Source of the DNA: CAYMEK01 sp964389305
Lineage (GTDB): Bacteria > Spirochaetota > Spirochaetia > SZUA-6 > DRHE01
Length of the DNA stretch: 58,711 bases
Reading direction: 5' to 3'
NCBI GenBank assembly: GCA_964389305.1
Contig: CAYMEK010000023.1
Coordinates: forward strand, 1 to 58,711
Shown here: one piece after another, positions 8,257-16,997 of the stretch
Numbering within the stretch: the stretch's first letter is position 1
Layout of the letters: each line of letters starts with the position of its first letter
Made by a program: the position numbers and the translations under genes
The notes under the pieces: model-generated
What the model was told of the DNA's origin: nothing
What the model saw: the letters and a program-made list of their open reading frames with translations, nothing else
Databases searched by the model: none

Positions 8257-8270
8257 CGATGCCGGCATCG
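8257..8270. repeat. Perfect 14-bp palindrome upstream of the PLD operon
   Basis: CGATGCCGGCATCG lies about 50 bp before the PLD gene start, in the 160-bp gap between it and the tRNA-like element. It could be an operator or an mRNA hairpin; nothing more can be said. Confidence 0.3.
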
Positions 8271-8370
8271 GCTTCCAGCTCTCCAGCTTCCGACCCGTTG
8301 AAAAAAGGTCGGCGCAGTTCTGCGGATGAGAGGCTTATTGAGCCGGGGAAATATGCAGATAATTACTAGT

Positions 8371-8457
8371 GGAACAGAGAATACGGGACGGCGATGGGAC
8401 CTGCAGGCAGGAACTGGGTTTTCCGTCTAGTCGTGGGTTCGAGACCCACCTGTTCCA
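8371..8457 (+). tRNA. tRNA-like element, non-canonical (possible degenerate tRNA)
   Basis: The ends are tRNA-shaped: GGAACAG (8371-8377) pairs perfectly with CTGTTCC (8450-8456), followed by a discriminator A. A T arm GTGGG-TTCGAGA-CCCAC sits directly inside the 3' acceptor strand. The interior does not form a normal D arm (no T8, A14 or GG pair) and no standard anticodon arm; the best stem is GACGG/CCGTC (8387-8391, 8423-8427) closing a 31-nt loop, and a weak alternative places GGG in a 7-nt loop. CCA is not encoded. At 87 nt it has class II length. It could be a decayed tRNA, an attachment-site remnant or a real unusual tRNA. It is antisense to the downstream edge of tkt. Confidence 0.4.
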
Positions 8458-8460
8458 GAA

Positions 8461-10449
8461 CTAAGCCAGAAGCGGCTTCAGTCGTTCGGAAACTGCTCGG
8501 GCTGTGAAGCCCAGGTGTTCGGCGATCCTGGCTGCCGGGGCGGATTCGCCGAAACGATCGATGGAGATGATCTTCCCTTCCAGCCCCAACACGTCGGTCC
8601 ATCCCTGGGCAACGCCGGCCTCCAGGCTGACCCGCAGGGCCCCGGGGGGGATCAGCTTCTCTCTGTAGGCCTTGGGGGCTTCGAGAAACAGCTCGCGGCA
8701 GGGCATCGATACAACTCGGAGCGCGGAGCCCGCCGGACCGAGGGCCTCCTTGGTCTCGAGGGCCAGGTTGACTTCGGAACCGGTTGCTGCCAGGACGAGC
8801 TTCCGCCGCGCCCCCTCGTCCCATTCCGAGACGATGTAGGCTCCCTGCCGGAAGTGCTGCCGCCAATCTGCGTCCTCTTTCGCGTAATTCACCAGGCTCT
8901 GGCGGGTAAGGGCCAGGGCCGTGGGGCCGTCGGTCCGCTCCAAAGCCACCCGCCAGGCCACAGCCGTCTCCTCGGCATCACCCGGACGCACTACCAGCAG
9001 GTTGGGAATTGCCCGCAGGGCCGCCAGCTGCTCGACAGCCTGGTGGGTCGGCCCGTCCTCCCCCAGGAAAACCGAATCGTGGGTAAATACATATATTACA
9101 GGCAGCCCCATCAGAGCGGCCAGCCGGATCGAGGGGCGCATGTAGTCGGAGAACACCAGAAAGGTGGCGCAGTAAGGCCGCAGACCGCCGTGCAAAGCCA
9201 GGCCGTTGCTGATCGACCCCATGGCATGCTCCCGGATACCGAAATGCAGGTTGCGGCCTTGGGGTGTAGAGGCTTGGAAGCTCTCGTAGCCTGAAAGCAG
9301 AGTGTTGTTCGACGGAGCCAGGTCCCCCGAGCCCCCGACCAAATTGGGCAGGGCGCCGGCGATCGAGTTGAGCACCGCGCCGCTGGCCTTGCGGGTGGCC
9401 ATCTTGTCGCCCGGCTTGAAGACAGGGAAGGAGACGGCGGAGAGGTCCACGGCCCCGAAGCAACGGTCCCACAGCTCGCGCCTGCCCGGGCTCTCCTTGG
9501 ACCAGACGGCGAAAAGCTCGCGCCAGACCTGGTGCCGTGCTGCCCAGGAATCCCGCTTGGCCTGGAAATAGGAACGAGCGGCGTCCGGAACGAGAAACTG
9601 GCTGTCTTCCGGGACTCCGAGGGCTTTCTTGGCCGCCCGTACCTCCTCTTCGCCGAGGGGCGAGCCGTGCGCCTCGGGGGAGCCGGCCTTGTTCGGCGCT
9701 CCCTTGGCTATGGTCGAATGAAGAACCACCAGGGTGGGCCTGGCCGCTTCCTTCCTGGCCTGCTCCGTAAGCTTCAGGATCCCTTCCAGGTCATAGGCGT
9801 CGCCCTCCAGGGTCTGCCAGCCGTAGGCCTCGTAGCGCTGGCGTACATCCTCGGAGAAGGCCAGGGCGGTCGACCCCTCAATGGTAATGCGGTTTGAATC
9901 GTAGAACACGATGAGCTTGCCCAGCCCCAGATGTCCGGCCAGGGAACAGGCTTCGGCGCTTACCCCTTCCATGAGATCGCCGTCGCTGGCCAGCACGTAG
10001 GTGTAGTGGTCGATGACTTTTCTTTCGGTATTGAAGGTCGCCCCCAGCATACGTTCGGCGATAGCCAGTCCTACGGCATTGGCGATCCCCTGCCCCAGGG
10101 GGCCGGTGGTGGTCTCCACACCCGCGGTCAGACCGTACTCGGGATGACCGGGGGTCCGGGAGCCGAGCTGCCGGAAGTTCTTTATCTCCTCGAGACTCAA
10201 GGAGTAGCCCGACAGGTGCAGGAGGGAATACAGGAGCATGCTGCCGTGGCCGGCCGACAGCACGAAGCGGTCCCGATCGATCCAGTGCGGATCCGCCGGA
10301 TCGTGCTTGAGGATCTCGCCGTAGATCAGCACTCCCAACTCCGCGCATCCCAGCGGCAGACCGGGGTGACCTGAATTGGCTTTCTGTACCGCGTCCATAG
10401 CGAGCAGGCGCACCGCGGTAGCCGCCTGCCGGATCCCTTCGGTATGCAT
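8461..10449 (-). CDS. tkt: Transketolase
   Basis: Thiamine-diphosphate enzyme moving two-carbon units in the non-oxidative pentose phosphate pathway; 662 aa, normal length. Visible features are the N-terminal HPGLPLG and GHGSMLLYSLLH, the TPP/Mg motif in ASDGDLMEGVSAEA, and the catalytic glutamate in HFGIREHAMG, with the C-terminal domain complete. The ATG at 10449 is chosen because GAAGAAGG lies six bases before it; a TTG six bases upstream would abut the ribosome site. It follows secF by 19 bp on the same strand, so it may be co-transcribed with the Sec genes. Pgl (28744-29505) is the other pentose phosphate gene in the window. Confidence 0.96.
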   Translation of the reverse strand: MHTEGIRQAATAVRLLAMDAVQKANSGHPGLPLGCAELGVLIYGEILKHDPADPHWIDRDRFVLSAGHGSMLLYSLLHLSGYSLSLEEIKNFRQLGSRTPGHPEYGLTAGVETTTGPLGQGIANAVGLAIAERMLGATFNTERKVIDHYTYVLASDGDLMEGVSAEACSLAGHLGLGKLIVFYDSNRITIEGSTALAFSEDVRQRYEAYGWQTLEGDAYDLEGILKLTEQARKEAARPTLVVLHSTIAKGAPNKAGSPEAHGSPLGEEEVRAAKKALGVPEDSQFLVPDAARSYFQAKRDSWAARHQVWRELFAVWSKESPGRRELWDRCFGAVDLSAVSFPVFKPGDKMATRKASGAVLNSIAGALPNLVGGSGDLAPSNNTLLSGYESFQASTPQGRNLHFGIREHAMGSISNGLALHGGLRPYCATFLVFSDYMRPSIRLAALMGLPVIYVFTHDSVFLGEDGPTHQAVEQLAALRAIPNLLVVRPGDAEETAVAWRVALERTDGPTALALTRQSLVNYAKEDADWRQHFRQGAYIVSEWDEGARRKLVLAATGSEVNLALETKEALGPAGSALRVVSMPCRELFLEAPKAYREKLIPPGALRVSLEAGVAQGWTDVLGLEGKIISIDRFGESAPAARIAEHLGFTARAVSERLKPLLA

Positions 10450-10468
10450 AATCAACCTTCTTCTCTCG

Positions 10469-11575
10469 CTAGTGTTTCTTCTTTTTCTTCTTTTTCTTGC
10501 TGGGCTGTACCCGGGTCACCTGGATGGGGGCTTTCGGTCCGGCGGTTTCGGCCGGTTTGCGTTCCGCCTCTTCAACCTGGCGTTCGGAGGAGGCAGGCTT
10601 GGCCGCCTCCCGCGGCTGCGCGACAGACGCGGCGACCGCCGGGCGTCCGTATAGCTGCAGGTCCCGTTTCTTGCGCCGCCGCTCCACGGACCTGGACCAG
10701 CCGAGAACAATGGGGGAGGCAATGAAGATCGTGGAGTAGGTACCCACGACTATCCCGATTATGAGGCTGAAGGCGAAGTTCTTTATATCTCCCGTTCCGA
10801 AGATGAAAATCATCACCACCGCCAGTAGGGTGGTAAGAGAAGTCAGCAAGGTACGGCTCATGGACTGGCTGATGCTGGTATTCAGGATCGTGGCCAGATC
10901 GGTGTCCCGCATGAGTGAGGTGTTCTCCCGCACCCGGTCAAAAATCACGATGGTGTCGTTGAGGCTGTAGCCGATGATGGTCATGACGGCGGCGATGGTG
11001 GTGGTGGTCATCTCCAGTTGAAATACCACAATCACGCCCATCATGATCAGGGTATCGTGCACCAGACAGAGCACGGCCGCCGTAGCGTAGCTGATCTTGA
11101 AGCGGAAGGTTGTGTAGATCAGGATCAGCACCATGGCGACCAGGACGATAGATACGGTTTGCCCGACCAGCTCCCTGGAGTAGCGAGGTCCTACGAAGTC
11201 GCTCGCCTGGATCTCCACGCTCCCGGCTCCGAACGCCTCATCCAGCAGAGAGGAGATCTTGTCTTCCATGCGATTCTGGAAGCCCTGATCCTCGGCCGGC
11301 GCGATGACCTTGATCGAAAACACCTGGTCGGCGGGCCTGCCTATAACCTGAAGGCTCAAGCCCGGGATTTCGGACAGCGCGTCCCGCAGGTCCCCTATAT
11401 TCATTTTTACAGCCGCCGGATCGATCCTGACCTGCTGGACCAAGCCGGCGGTGTAATCGATCCCGAAGTTCAGGCCGCCTCGAATGAAGTACCCTGCGAT
11501 CCCCCCGGCGATGAGAAGCAGGGAGATGATGATCATGACGAAGCGCAGCTTGAGGAAGTTGATCGTTCTTTTCAT
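10469..11575 (-). CDS. secF: Protein translocase subunit SecF
   Basis: Inner-membrane RND-type partner of SecD that uses the proton or sodium gradient to help pull proteins through SecYEG. 368 aa: TM1 near residues 10-30, a FGIDYTAG motif matching the SecF signature, a periplasmic P4 domain, then five helices with the conserved region VGYSLNDT/VFDRVREN (here IIGYSLNDTIVIFDRVREN). The C-terminus is unusual: a Pro/Ala/Glu-rich tail ending in nine lysines and a histidine, longer than in typical SecF. The start overlaps the secD stop (ATGA), so the two are coupled. Confidence 0.96.
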   Translation of the reverse strand: MKRTINFLKLRFVMIIISLLLIAGGIAGYFIRGGLNFGIDYTAGLVQQVRIDPAAVKMNIGDLRDALSEIPGLSLQVIGRPADQVFSIKVIAPAEDQGFQNRMEDKISSLLDEAFGAGSVEIQASDFVGPRYSRELVGQTVSIVLVAMVLILIYTTFRFKISYATAAVLCLVHDTLIMMGVIVVFQLEMTTTTIAAVMTIIGYSLNDTIVIFDRVRENTSLMRDTDLATILNTSISQSMSRTLLTSLTTLLAVVMIFIFGTGDIKNFAFSLIIGIVVGTYSTIFIASPIVLGWSRSVERRRKKRDLQLYGRPAVAASVAQPREAAKPASSERQVEEAERKPAETAGPKAPIQVTRVQPSKKKKKKKKH

Positions 11576-13296
11576 CCCGTCACCCTCCGCCAGGTGATGC
11601 TCAGCCGGGTAGCCTTGAGAACGTCGGTGGCGAAATCGAAGATCAAGCGGGAAACAAACAGGGCCGTGAACATCGAAGAGACGATTCCCACCGCCAGGGT
11701 GACGGCGAAACCCTGTACCGGGCCCTTGCCGAGCTGGGAGAGGGCCAGAGCCGCTATAAAGGTGGTGATGTTGGAGTCGGCGATAGCCCAGAAAGCCTTC
11801 TGGAAGCCGGTTTTGACCGCCGCCTTGGCTGATTTGCCGATTCGATACTCCTCCTTGATCCGTTCGAAGACGATGACATTGGCGTCCACCGCCATACCCA
11901 CGGTCAGGATCACCCCGGCGATGCTGGGCAGGGTGAGAGTGAATCCGAACACGGACAGGATCGATACTATGAAAAACAGGTTCAATATCAGGGCCAGGTC
12001 GGCGATCAGGCCGGCGCCTTTGTAAAAAACGAGCATGAAGAACACCACCAGGGCAAACCCGTAGCTGATGGCTTTAAGCCCGACGCGGATGGCGTCTTCG
12101 CCTAGGGAGGCGCCAATGGCCTGCTGGTTGATAACCTCCAGGGGTACGGGCAGGGCTCCGGTACGCAGAACCAGTGCCAGGTCGTCGGCCTCCTCCTTGT
12201 CGAAGCCGGTGACCCTGACGGCGTCGCGGATGGGCTCGGCTATACGGGCTTGCGCCTTGACCTTGTCTCCCAGAACCACGGCCAGGGTCTTGTTGACGTT
12301 CTCGCTGGTTAGCTTGTAAAAAATATCTCCGCCCTCGCTGGTGAGGAAGAAATTCACCACCGGCCGGGCCGTGATCGGGTCGGTGCTGACGCGGGCGTCA
12401 CGTATATAGTTGCCCGAAAGGCCTACCTCCGCCTTGATTACCGTGAATCCGCGTAGCTGATCGATCCCGTAGGCGTCCTTGGTGTATACCCCGCGCAACA
12501 CGGTTCCCTTGGGCAGAACCGGCGGCTGCAGGATCTGTCCTTCCGGTCCGATGAAGGCTCCCGGGTTCTTCTCTTGATAGTCCCGAAAGATAGCCAGCGC
12601 CTCGTCATCCACGATGTGGAAGTTAAGGATTCCCTTGCCCTGAATAAACTTGTTCATCCGCTCCCTGTCCGCGTCCCCCGGAAGCTCGACCAGGATCATG
12701 TCTTCTCCCTGACGGCGGATCTGGGGCTCGGTGACTCCGAACTGATCGATGCGGTTGTTCAGGATCTCCAGGGCCCGGCGCATCGCATCTTCCCGCTCCG
12801 CGGCGTTCAAGGTCTCACCGCTGGTCCTCTCCAGCTCTTCCATATTGGCCCGAATCAGCACCCGCATGCCGCCGCGCAGATCGAGCCCGAGCTGTATGGT
12901 CCTTTCTTTCAGCTGTTTCAGATCAAGGATCTCCTGGCGGTAGTGATCCTCGAGGGCCGCCAGGAGCTCTTCCCTGCTCAGGTAGCCTCGAAAAACCTCC
13001 TCGACACCCCATACTCTGGGTAGGGGGCGGCCTTCGGCGCGGTAGTTCTCCTTGGCCTGGTCGATGAGAAACAGGTCCGCTTCCGGAAGGGGGTCTTCCG
13101 GATTCATGGACTGCAGCTCCCTCAGCGTGTCGGCGGCTCGGCGCTCGGCGTAGAGCTTGATCTGGTTTCTCGATCCCGAGGACAGCGCCCGCAGGTTGGT
13201 GGGAACAAAGAAGTACCACCTGATGGTCGGATAGAGGAAGGAAAAGGCGACGCCTAGGAGTACGAGAACCAGCAGCAATCTGAATCGTTTGGACAT
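11572..13296 (-). CDS. secD: Protein translocase subunit SecD
   Basis: Partner of SecF; 574 aa. It has an N-terminal membrane helix, the periplasmic P1 head domain containing LGLDLRGGMRVL and DRERMNKFIQGKG, and a C-terminal six-helix RND domain with AVDANVIVFERIKEE. SecD and SecF are separate proteins here rather than fused. It lies between yajC (69 bp upstream) and secF (4-bp overlap), the standard order. The start is an ATG at 13296 preceded by GGAG (GCGGAGCTAACC). Confidence 0.96.
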   Translation of the reverse strand: MSKRFRLLLVLVLLGVAFSFLYPTIRWYFFVPTNLRALSSGSRNQIKLYAERRAADTLRELQSMNPEDPLPEADLFLIDQAKENYRAEGRPLPRVWGVEEVFRGYLSREELLAALEDHYRQEILDLKQLKERTIQLGLDLRGGMRVLIRANMEELERTSGETLNAAEREDAMRRALEILNNRIDQFGVTEPQIRRQGEDMILVELPGDADRERMNKFIQGKGILNFHIVDDEALAIFRDYQEKNPGAFIGPEGQILQPPVLPKGTVLRGVYTKDAYGIDQLRGFTVIKAEVGLSGNYIRDARVSTDPITARPVVNFFLTSEGGDIFYKLTSENVNKTLAVVLGDKVKAQARIAEPIRDAVRVTGFDKEEADDLALVLRTGALPVPLEVINQQAIGASLGEDAIRVGLKAISYGFALVVFFMLVFYKGAGLIADLALILNLFFIVSILSVFGFTLTLPSIAGVILTVGMAVDANVIVFERIKEEYRIGKSAKAAVKTGFQKAFWAIADSNITTFIAALALSQLGKGPVQGFAVTLAVGIVSSMFTALFVSRLIFDFATDVLKATRLSITWRRVTG

Positions 13297-13365
13297 GGTT
13301 AGCTCCGCAATGGGTTTGTCAAGGATGCCAAGGAAGCTTGGATGCGGTTCGGGTCCCGCTATTCC

Positions 13366-13710
13366 TCAGGTTTCTTCTGTGCTTTCTCTGCTCTCTTTGC
13401 GCTCCAGCACGCTGCTCACCGCGGCCTTGTTGAACTCGATCTTGGTATTGTCATCGACTTTTACGGTAACGGTGTGCTCTTTAACCGCCGTCACCACGCC
13501 GCGAATACCACCCACCGTTGCCACCCGGTCCCCCTTGCGGAGGGCGGACAGCATGCTCTGAGTGTCTCTCTGTTTTTTTCTCTGTGGTCGAATGATGAGA
13601 AAATAGAAAATCACGATGATTAGGCCGAAGGTAACCAGCATGGTAACCATTTGGCTGCCTCCGCCTGTTGTGGCCTGTAACAGGGGAAGCGCGAAAAAGA
13701 AGCTTGTCAT
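13366..13710 (-). CDS. yajC: Preprotein translocase accessory subunit YajC
   Basis: Single-pass membrane protein that associates with SecDF. 114 aa with one helix at about residues 20-40 (TMLVTFGLIIVIFYFLIIRPQ), the family signature IIRPQRKKQ, then the conserved MLSALRKGDRVATVGGIRGVV and KVDDNTKIEF. Directly upstream of secD on the same strand. The ATG at 13710 follows AAAGGA. A TTGACT (13776-13771) lies upstream, but a convincing -10 is not visible at the proper distance. Confidence 0.95.
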   Translation of the reverse strand: MTSFFFALPLLQATTGGGSQMVTMLVTFGLIIVIFYFLIIRPQRKKQRDTQSMLSALRKGDRVATVGGIRGVVTAVKEHTVTVKVDDNTKIEFNKAAVSSVLERKESRESTEET

Positions 13711-13786
13711 TGTAACTATCCTTTACCAGTACGAGATTTCTGCAAAAAGTAACACAAATCACTTGCAAGAGTCAAGTTAAGGAGGA

Positions 13787-14113
13787 TTATACGACGGTGA
13801 CCTTGCCGACGCCCTCGGGAACCTCGTACACACCAAAGATCCGCTTCAACTCCTCGACACTGCCGACTTTCCGCGCCGCGCTGCGGTTATAGATCTCCAA
13901 AACCCGCTGCAGGGCTTCTTCGCCCCGTTCCCGTCCCTTTCCTGCCTGCCCGGCCAGCTCGTAGACAGCAGAGCAGAGCGCCTGCTTGTACATTCCTTTC
14001 TCGGCGAGCTGCTCGCTGGACAGCGAGGAGTAGCGTCTCTTGAGCGTGCCGTCGACTACGGCGGTGTTCCCTTCGTATCCGATCGTAAAAACGAAATCTG
14101 CCCGGCTGATCAA
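13787..14113 (-). CDS. Hypothetical protein, 108 aa, upstream of yajC
   Basis: Not recognised. Starts at a TTG preceded by GGAGAGGAG, the only plausible start. The N-terminus (ISRADFVFTIGYEGNTAVVDG) looks like a beta hairpin, followed by a helical region with ELAGQAGKGRERGEEALQRV. There is no signal peptide and no cysteine or histidine cluster except one Cys. It is transcribed with the Sec genes (76 bp before yajC) and is divergent from the PilZ gene, 57 bp away. Probably cytosolic and possibly spirochaete-specific. Confidence 0.6.
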   Translation of the reverse strand: MISRADFVFTIGYEGNTAVVDGTLKRRYSSLSSEQLAEKGMYKQALCSAVYELAGQAGKGRERGEEALQRVLEIYNRSAARKVGSVEELKRIFGVYEVPEGVGKVTVV

Positions 14114-14170
14114 AGTCTCCTCTCCACTCGATGGCTGCTTTTACGATTTTAGTATATAGTAGCTATAGAG

Positions 14171-15196
14171 ATGATCATTTTCGACGAGGAAAAATTATCC
14201 GCTTTTTTCGATACTGTATCAAGGGGGTTTCAGCGCAGCCCCCTGGAAGTCATTCTCGTCATTGTGGCCGTGCTGGCCTTTGTGACCCTGCTCATCGTAA
14301 CCGCCACCATCCAGCGGCGCAAGACCCGGCGCCAACGCTTGAAGCTGGCCAGGCGGCGCTACCGGGAACTAATGGAAAACAAGGATCTCAGTCCTTCGCA
14401 ACGGGACTTGGTCGAGCGCCTGGCCCGCTATCTCAAGGATCCCGCCAAGAAGTACCTGATACTGGTCAACCAGCCTACGTTCAACTACTGCGCAGCCAGG
14501 TTGAGGGAGAAAGAGGGCTCCACCGGCGGCGAATTGGCCGAGCTGCGCCACCGGCTAGGCTTTCGCCTCCATGGTCCGGAACAAGTTCCCGCCTCCAGCA
14601 CCGAGCTTCCGGAAGGACAGGGTCTGCTGATTGTGGGCCTGGGCAGACAGCAGGATCTCAAGGCCCAGGGCAGGATCGCGGGCCAGGAAGCGCGCTTCCT
14701 GGCCGTGCGGCTGCTCCCCGGCCCCGTGCCATTTCGGGAGCGCGAGCCGGTACGGGTCTACTTTCAAAACCGCTCCGGGCTTTTCAGCTTCGACAGCAGG
14801 ATTCAACGCACGGAGGGTGCGAGCCTGCGGCTGGACCATGGCGAGCAGATCAAGCGCATCCAGAGGCGCAGGTATTACAGGAAGAAAATCTCCCAACCCG
14901 TAGCTGTGCGTAAGCCCGGCTCCCAGGACAGGCCCGAAATCTCCACGTTCTACGATCTGGGTGGAAACGGGGCCAGTCTGAAGAACCCCGGCAGGCGTTA
15001 CGCCGCGGGGGACGACGTCGAGCTTACCTTCATGGCCGCCGGCGAGCGCTTCACCCTGGCGGCGGACGTGCTGCGCACCTCGAGAAACGGCGAAACATTG
15101 CACGTTCGCTTTGCACCGATGCGGGAAGCCACCCGGGATCGGATCATCGGGTCCCTGTTCCAGGGCGCCGCCACTGCCCGGGAACGCCGCTCATGA
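14171..15196 (+). CDS. Membrane-anchored PilZ domain protein (c-di-GMP receptor)
   Basis: 341 aa. One membrane helix at about 25-45 is followed by a strongly basic stretch (RRKTRRQRLKLARRRYR) and an unassigned middle domain (about 70-215). A PilZ domain occupies the C-terminal 120 residues: the arginine motif RRRYYR has Arg233 and Arg237, and the second motif is DLGGNG at 262-267, where the usual DxSxxG serine is glycine. PilZ domains bind cyclic di-GMP, so this is probably a receptor acting at the inner membrane, perhaps on motility or envelope functions. The stop overlaps the start of the next gene (ATGA), so the two proteins are made together. An HD-GYP phosphodiesterase faces the pair. 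Confidence 0.85.
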   Translation: MIIFDEEKLSAFFDTVSRGFQRSPLEVILVIVAVLAFVTLLIVTATIQRRKTRRQRLKLARRRYRELMENKDLSPSQRDLVERLARYLKDPAKKYLILVNQPTFNYCAARLREKEGSTGGELAELRHRLGFRLHGPEQVPASSTELPEGQGLLIVGLGRQQDLKAQGRIAGQEARFLAVRLLPGPVPFREREPVRVYFQNRSGLFSFDSRIQRTEGASLRLDHGEQIKRIQRRRYYRKKISQPVAVRKPGSQDRPEISTFYDLGGNGASLKNPGRRYAAGDDVELTFMAAGERFTLAADVLRTSRNGETLHVRFAPMREATRDRIIGSLFQGAATARERRS

Positions 15197-15834
15197 AGGT
15201 ACCCTATGGCACGCATAACCTGTTCATTACCTGCATTGCCCCCGAGGAGAAGCAGTTCCGGGGAATATCCCGGCTGCTGCGCCGTCTGTCCGCAGCCAGG
15301 GACACCTGCTCGCTGAGCTGGCCGGGCGGCTTCCTGGAGCTGAGCAGGCGCCGGGTCCTGTCCCGGGTGCTGGTTTCCGGCCACGGCAGTGAGGAGTTAC
15401 CGGGATTCGGACTTACTTCGGAGGCGGGGCTGCGGCCCGGCAGTCTCGGTCTTCCTCACTACGCTCACCTTTACCTGATGGGCTGCTTTCAGGGACGGGA
15501 AGACTGGCTTCTGCGCTGGGCCCGCGAATCGGGTATCCCGCGCGAACGGGTTTTCGGCAGCGACGGTGAAACCGAGAGCGCCCTGAGCACCTGCCTGCTT
15601 CTCCACCTGCTGGAAGAAGGGGTCGCGGCCATCGACCGCTGGTTTCCCGTGTGGAGCAGCTGCAACGCCGCCTTGCGGCCCTATTTCCCTCGCATCCGCC
15701 AGGCGTACGCCCGTCTGGGCGGGGACCCTCGGGCCACCCTGACGGAGCTGGCGGAAATCGAGGCGGTGGCCGCCCACGCGGAGTTCCTCGCCGTGATCGA
15801 ACGCCACCCCCAGTATTTGACCGGTCTGGCCTGA
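15193..15834 (+). CDS. Small protein with caspase-like (clan CD) His/Cys signature, partner of the PilZ protein
   Basis: 213 aa, no family recognised with certainty. A hydrophobic strand ending in His64 (RVLVSGHGSEE) is followed 34 residues later by a second strand ending in Cys98 (AHLYLMGCFQG). Clan CD peptidases (caspases, gingipains, CHAT) have exactly this plan: hydrophobic strand then SHG or GHG, and about 30-45 residues on, hydrophobic strand then xxC. The protein is short but could hold one caspase-like subunit. No signal peptide or membrane segment. Translation is coupled to the PilZ gene by ATGA overlap. Possibility: a c-di-GMP-linked peptidase or a non-catalytic descendant. This is inference from two motifs and needs a structure model. 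Confidence 0.6.
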   Translation: MKVPYGTHNLFITCIAPEEKQFRGISRLLRRLSAARDTCSLSWPGGFLELSRRRVLSRVLVSGHGSEELPGFGLTSEAGLRPGSLGLPHYAHLYLMGCFQGREDWLLRWARESGIPRERVFGSDGETESALSTCLLLHLLEEGVAAIDRWFPVWSSCNAALRPYFPRIRQAYARLGGDPRATLTELAEIEAVAAHAEFLAVIERHPQYLTGLA

Positions 15835-15848
15835 AGCGCTCCTGCTAT

Positions 15849-16955
15849 TCAACGAGCAGCTTCCGAGGGGCCGGGAGGACGCCCTTCTGCCTCCGATTCC
15901 TCCTTGAGCTCCTCGTAGATATTCCTGAACCGCCTTTTCAGCTTCTCGAACAGGTCCACCAGAAAGGGCTCGAACTGCTCGGCCCGCTGCTCTCTGATGA
16001 CGGCGCAGGCCTGTTCGTGGGACAGCGGTTCCTTGTAGGGCCTCTTCATCCTCAGGGCATCATACACGTCGGCGATGGCCACGATCCGGGCGCACAGCGG
16101 GATCGAGTTCCCGGCGAGCCCGTGCGGATAGCCGGTGCCGTTCCAGCGCTCGTGATGCCGCAGGGCGATGTCCCTGGCCATGGGATTGGGATAGCTGGCC
16201 ATGATATAGGCGCCGTTGATGGTATGCTCCTTCATGATCTCCCACTCCCAGGGCTCAAACCGTCCCGCCTTGTTCAGGATGTCATCGGGAGTGCCGATTT
16301 TCCCCACGTCGTGCATGGCGGACAGAAAACCCATGTTCTCGACGAATTCCACGTCCACCTCGGGATAATCTGGATTGGTAAGCAGCGCCTCGGCCATGAG
16401 CCGGCAGTAGCGGTTGACCCGCTCGATGTGGTTTCCCGTATCGTTGTCCTTCAGCCGCGCCGCTTCCAGCAGGCTCTGGTAGGTCGTTTTGAGCATCCCC
16501 CTGAAGTCGGCGGAAATGTCGTTCAGAATTCCCTGAAATGCTACCGGCGTCTCCGATTCCTCGCCGGAAAAGAGGGGCAGGATCAAAAGGTTGGCTGTTA
16601 TGGCAAGCTGGTCCGGTACCCGTTTCTCCAGCCTCCCATACCAGCAGTGGCCCTTCTCGGCGGAGCGTACGCTATGATAAAGGGCGTTGCGGCTCTTTTC
16701 GTCGAAGCTGTCCAGGAAGTATAGGGCCAGATTCTGTCCGGTCACGGGGGGCTGGCCTGCAAAACTGTCGCGAAACGCCGGGTTCGCCCACACCAACCTC
16801 AGCTTCGGATCGAGAAGCATCGCCGGCGCGCTACTGTGCTGCAGGCTGCGTTGCGCCAGCAGCACGCACTGCTCGCGCCAGCAATCCTGAACGTCGGCTT
16901 CCTGTTCGTCGGGTTCGATCTCCTCGAGTACACCGATGTCTTCAATATCGCTCAT
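15849..16955 (-). CDS. PAS-HD-GYP protein, probable c-di-GMP phosphodiesterase
   Basis: 368 aa. An N-terminal PAS-like sensor (about 30-150) precedes the HD-GYP domain (about 155-345): metal residues His215-Asp216 in SAMHDVGKIG with Lys219, two further histidines in HTINGAY and RHHERWNGTGYP, and the GYP motif at 275-277. HD-GYP enzymes linearise c-di-GMP to pGpG or GMP. All core residues are present, so an active enzyme is likely. It converges on the PilZ/caspase-like pair with only 14 bp between stops, placing a c-di-GMP degrader beside a receptor. The ATG at 16955 has AGAAGG upstream. Confidence 0.93.
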   Translation of the reverse strand: MSDIEDIGVLEEIEPDEQEADVQDCWREQCVLLAQRSLQHSSAPAMLLDPKLRLVWANPAFRDSFAGQPPVTGQNLALYFLDSFDEKSRNALYHSVRSAEKGHCWYGRLEKRVPDQLAITANLLILPLFSGEESETPVAFQGILNDISADFRGMLKTTYQSLLEAARLKDNDTGNHIERVNRYCRLMAEALLTNPDYPEVDVEFVENMGFLSAMHDVGKIGTPDDILNKAGRFEPWEWEIMKEHTINGAYIMASYPNPMARDIALRHHERWNGTGYPHGLAGNSIPLCARIVAIADVYDALRMKRPYKEPLSHEQACAVIREQRAEQFEPFLVDLFEKLKRRFRNIYEELKEESEAEGRPPGPSEAAR

Positions 16956-16997
16956 AATGAAAAACCTTCTTTTATGTTCGAGGGATCCGGCCTCTCA

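Noticed and set aside
14131..14913. 260-codon plus-strand frame overlapping the PilZ gene
   Set aside because: It shares the region with the PilZ frame, which has membrane and PilZ motifs and coupling to the next gene; the other frame is Gln/Gly/Pro/Arg-rich noise.
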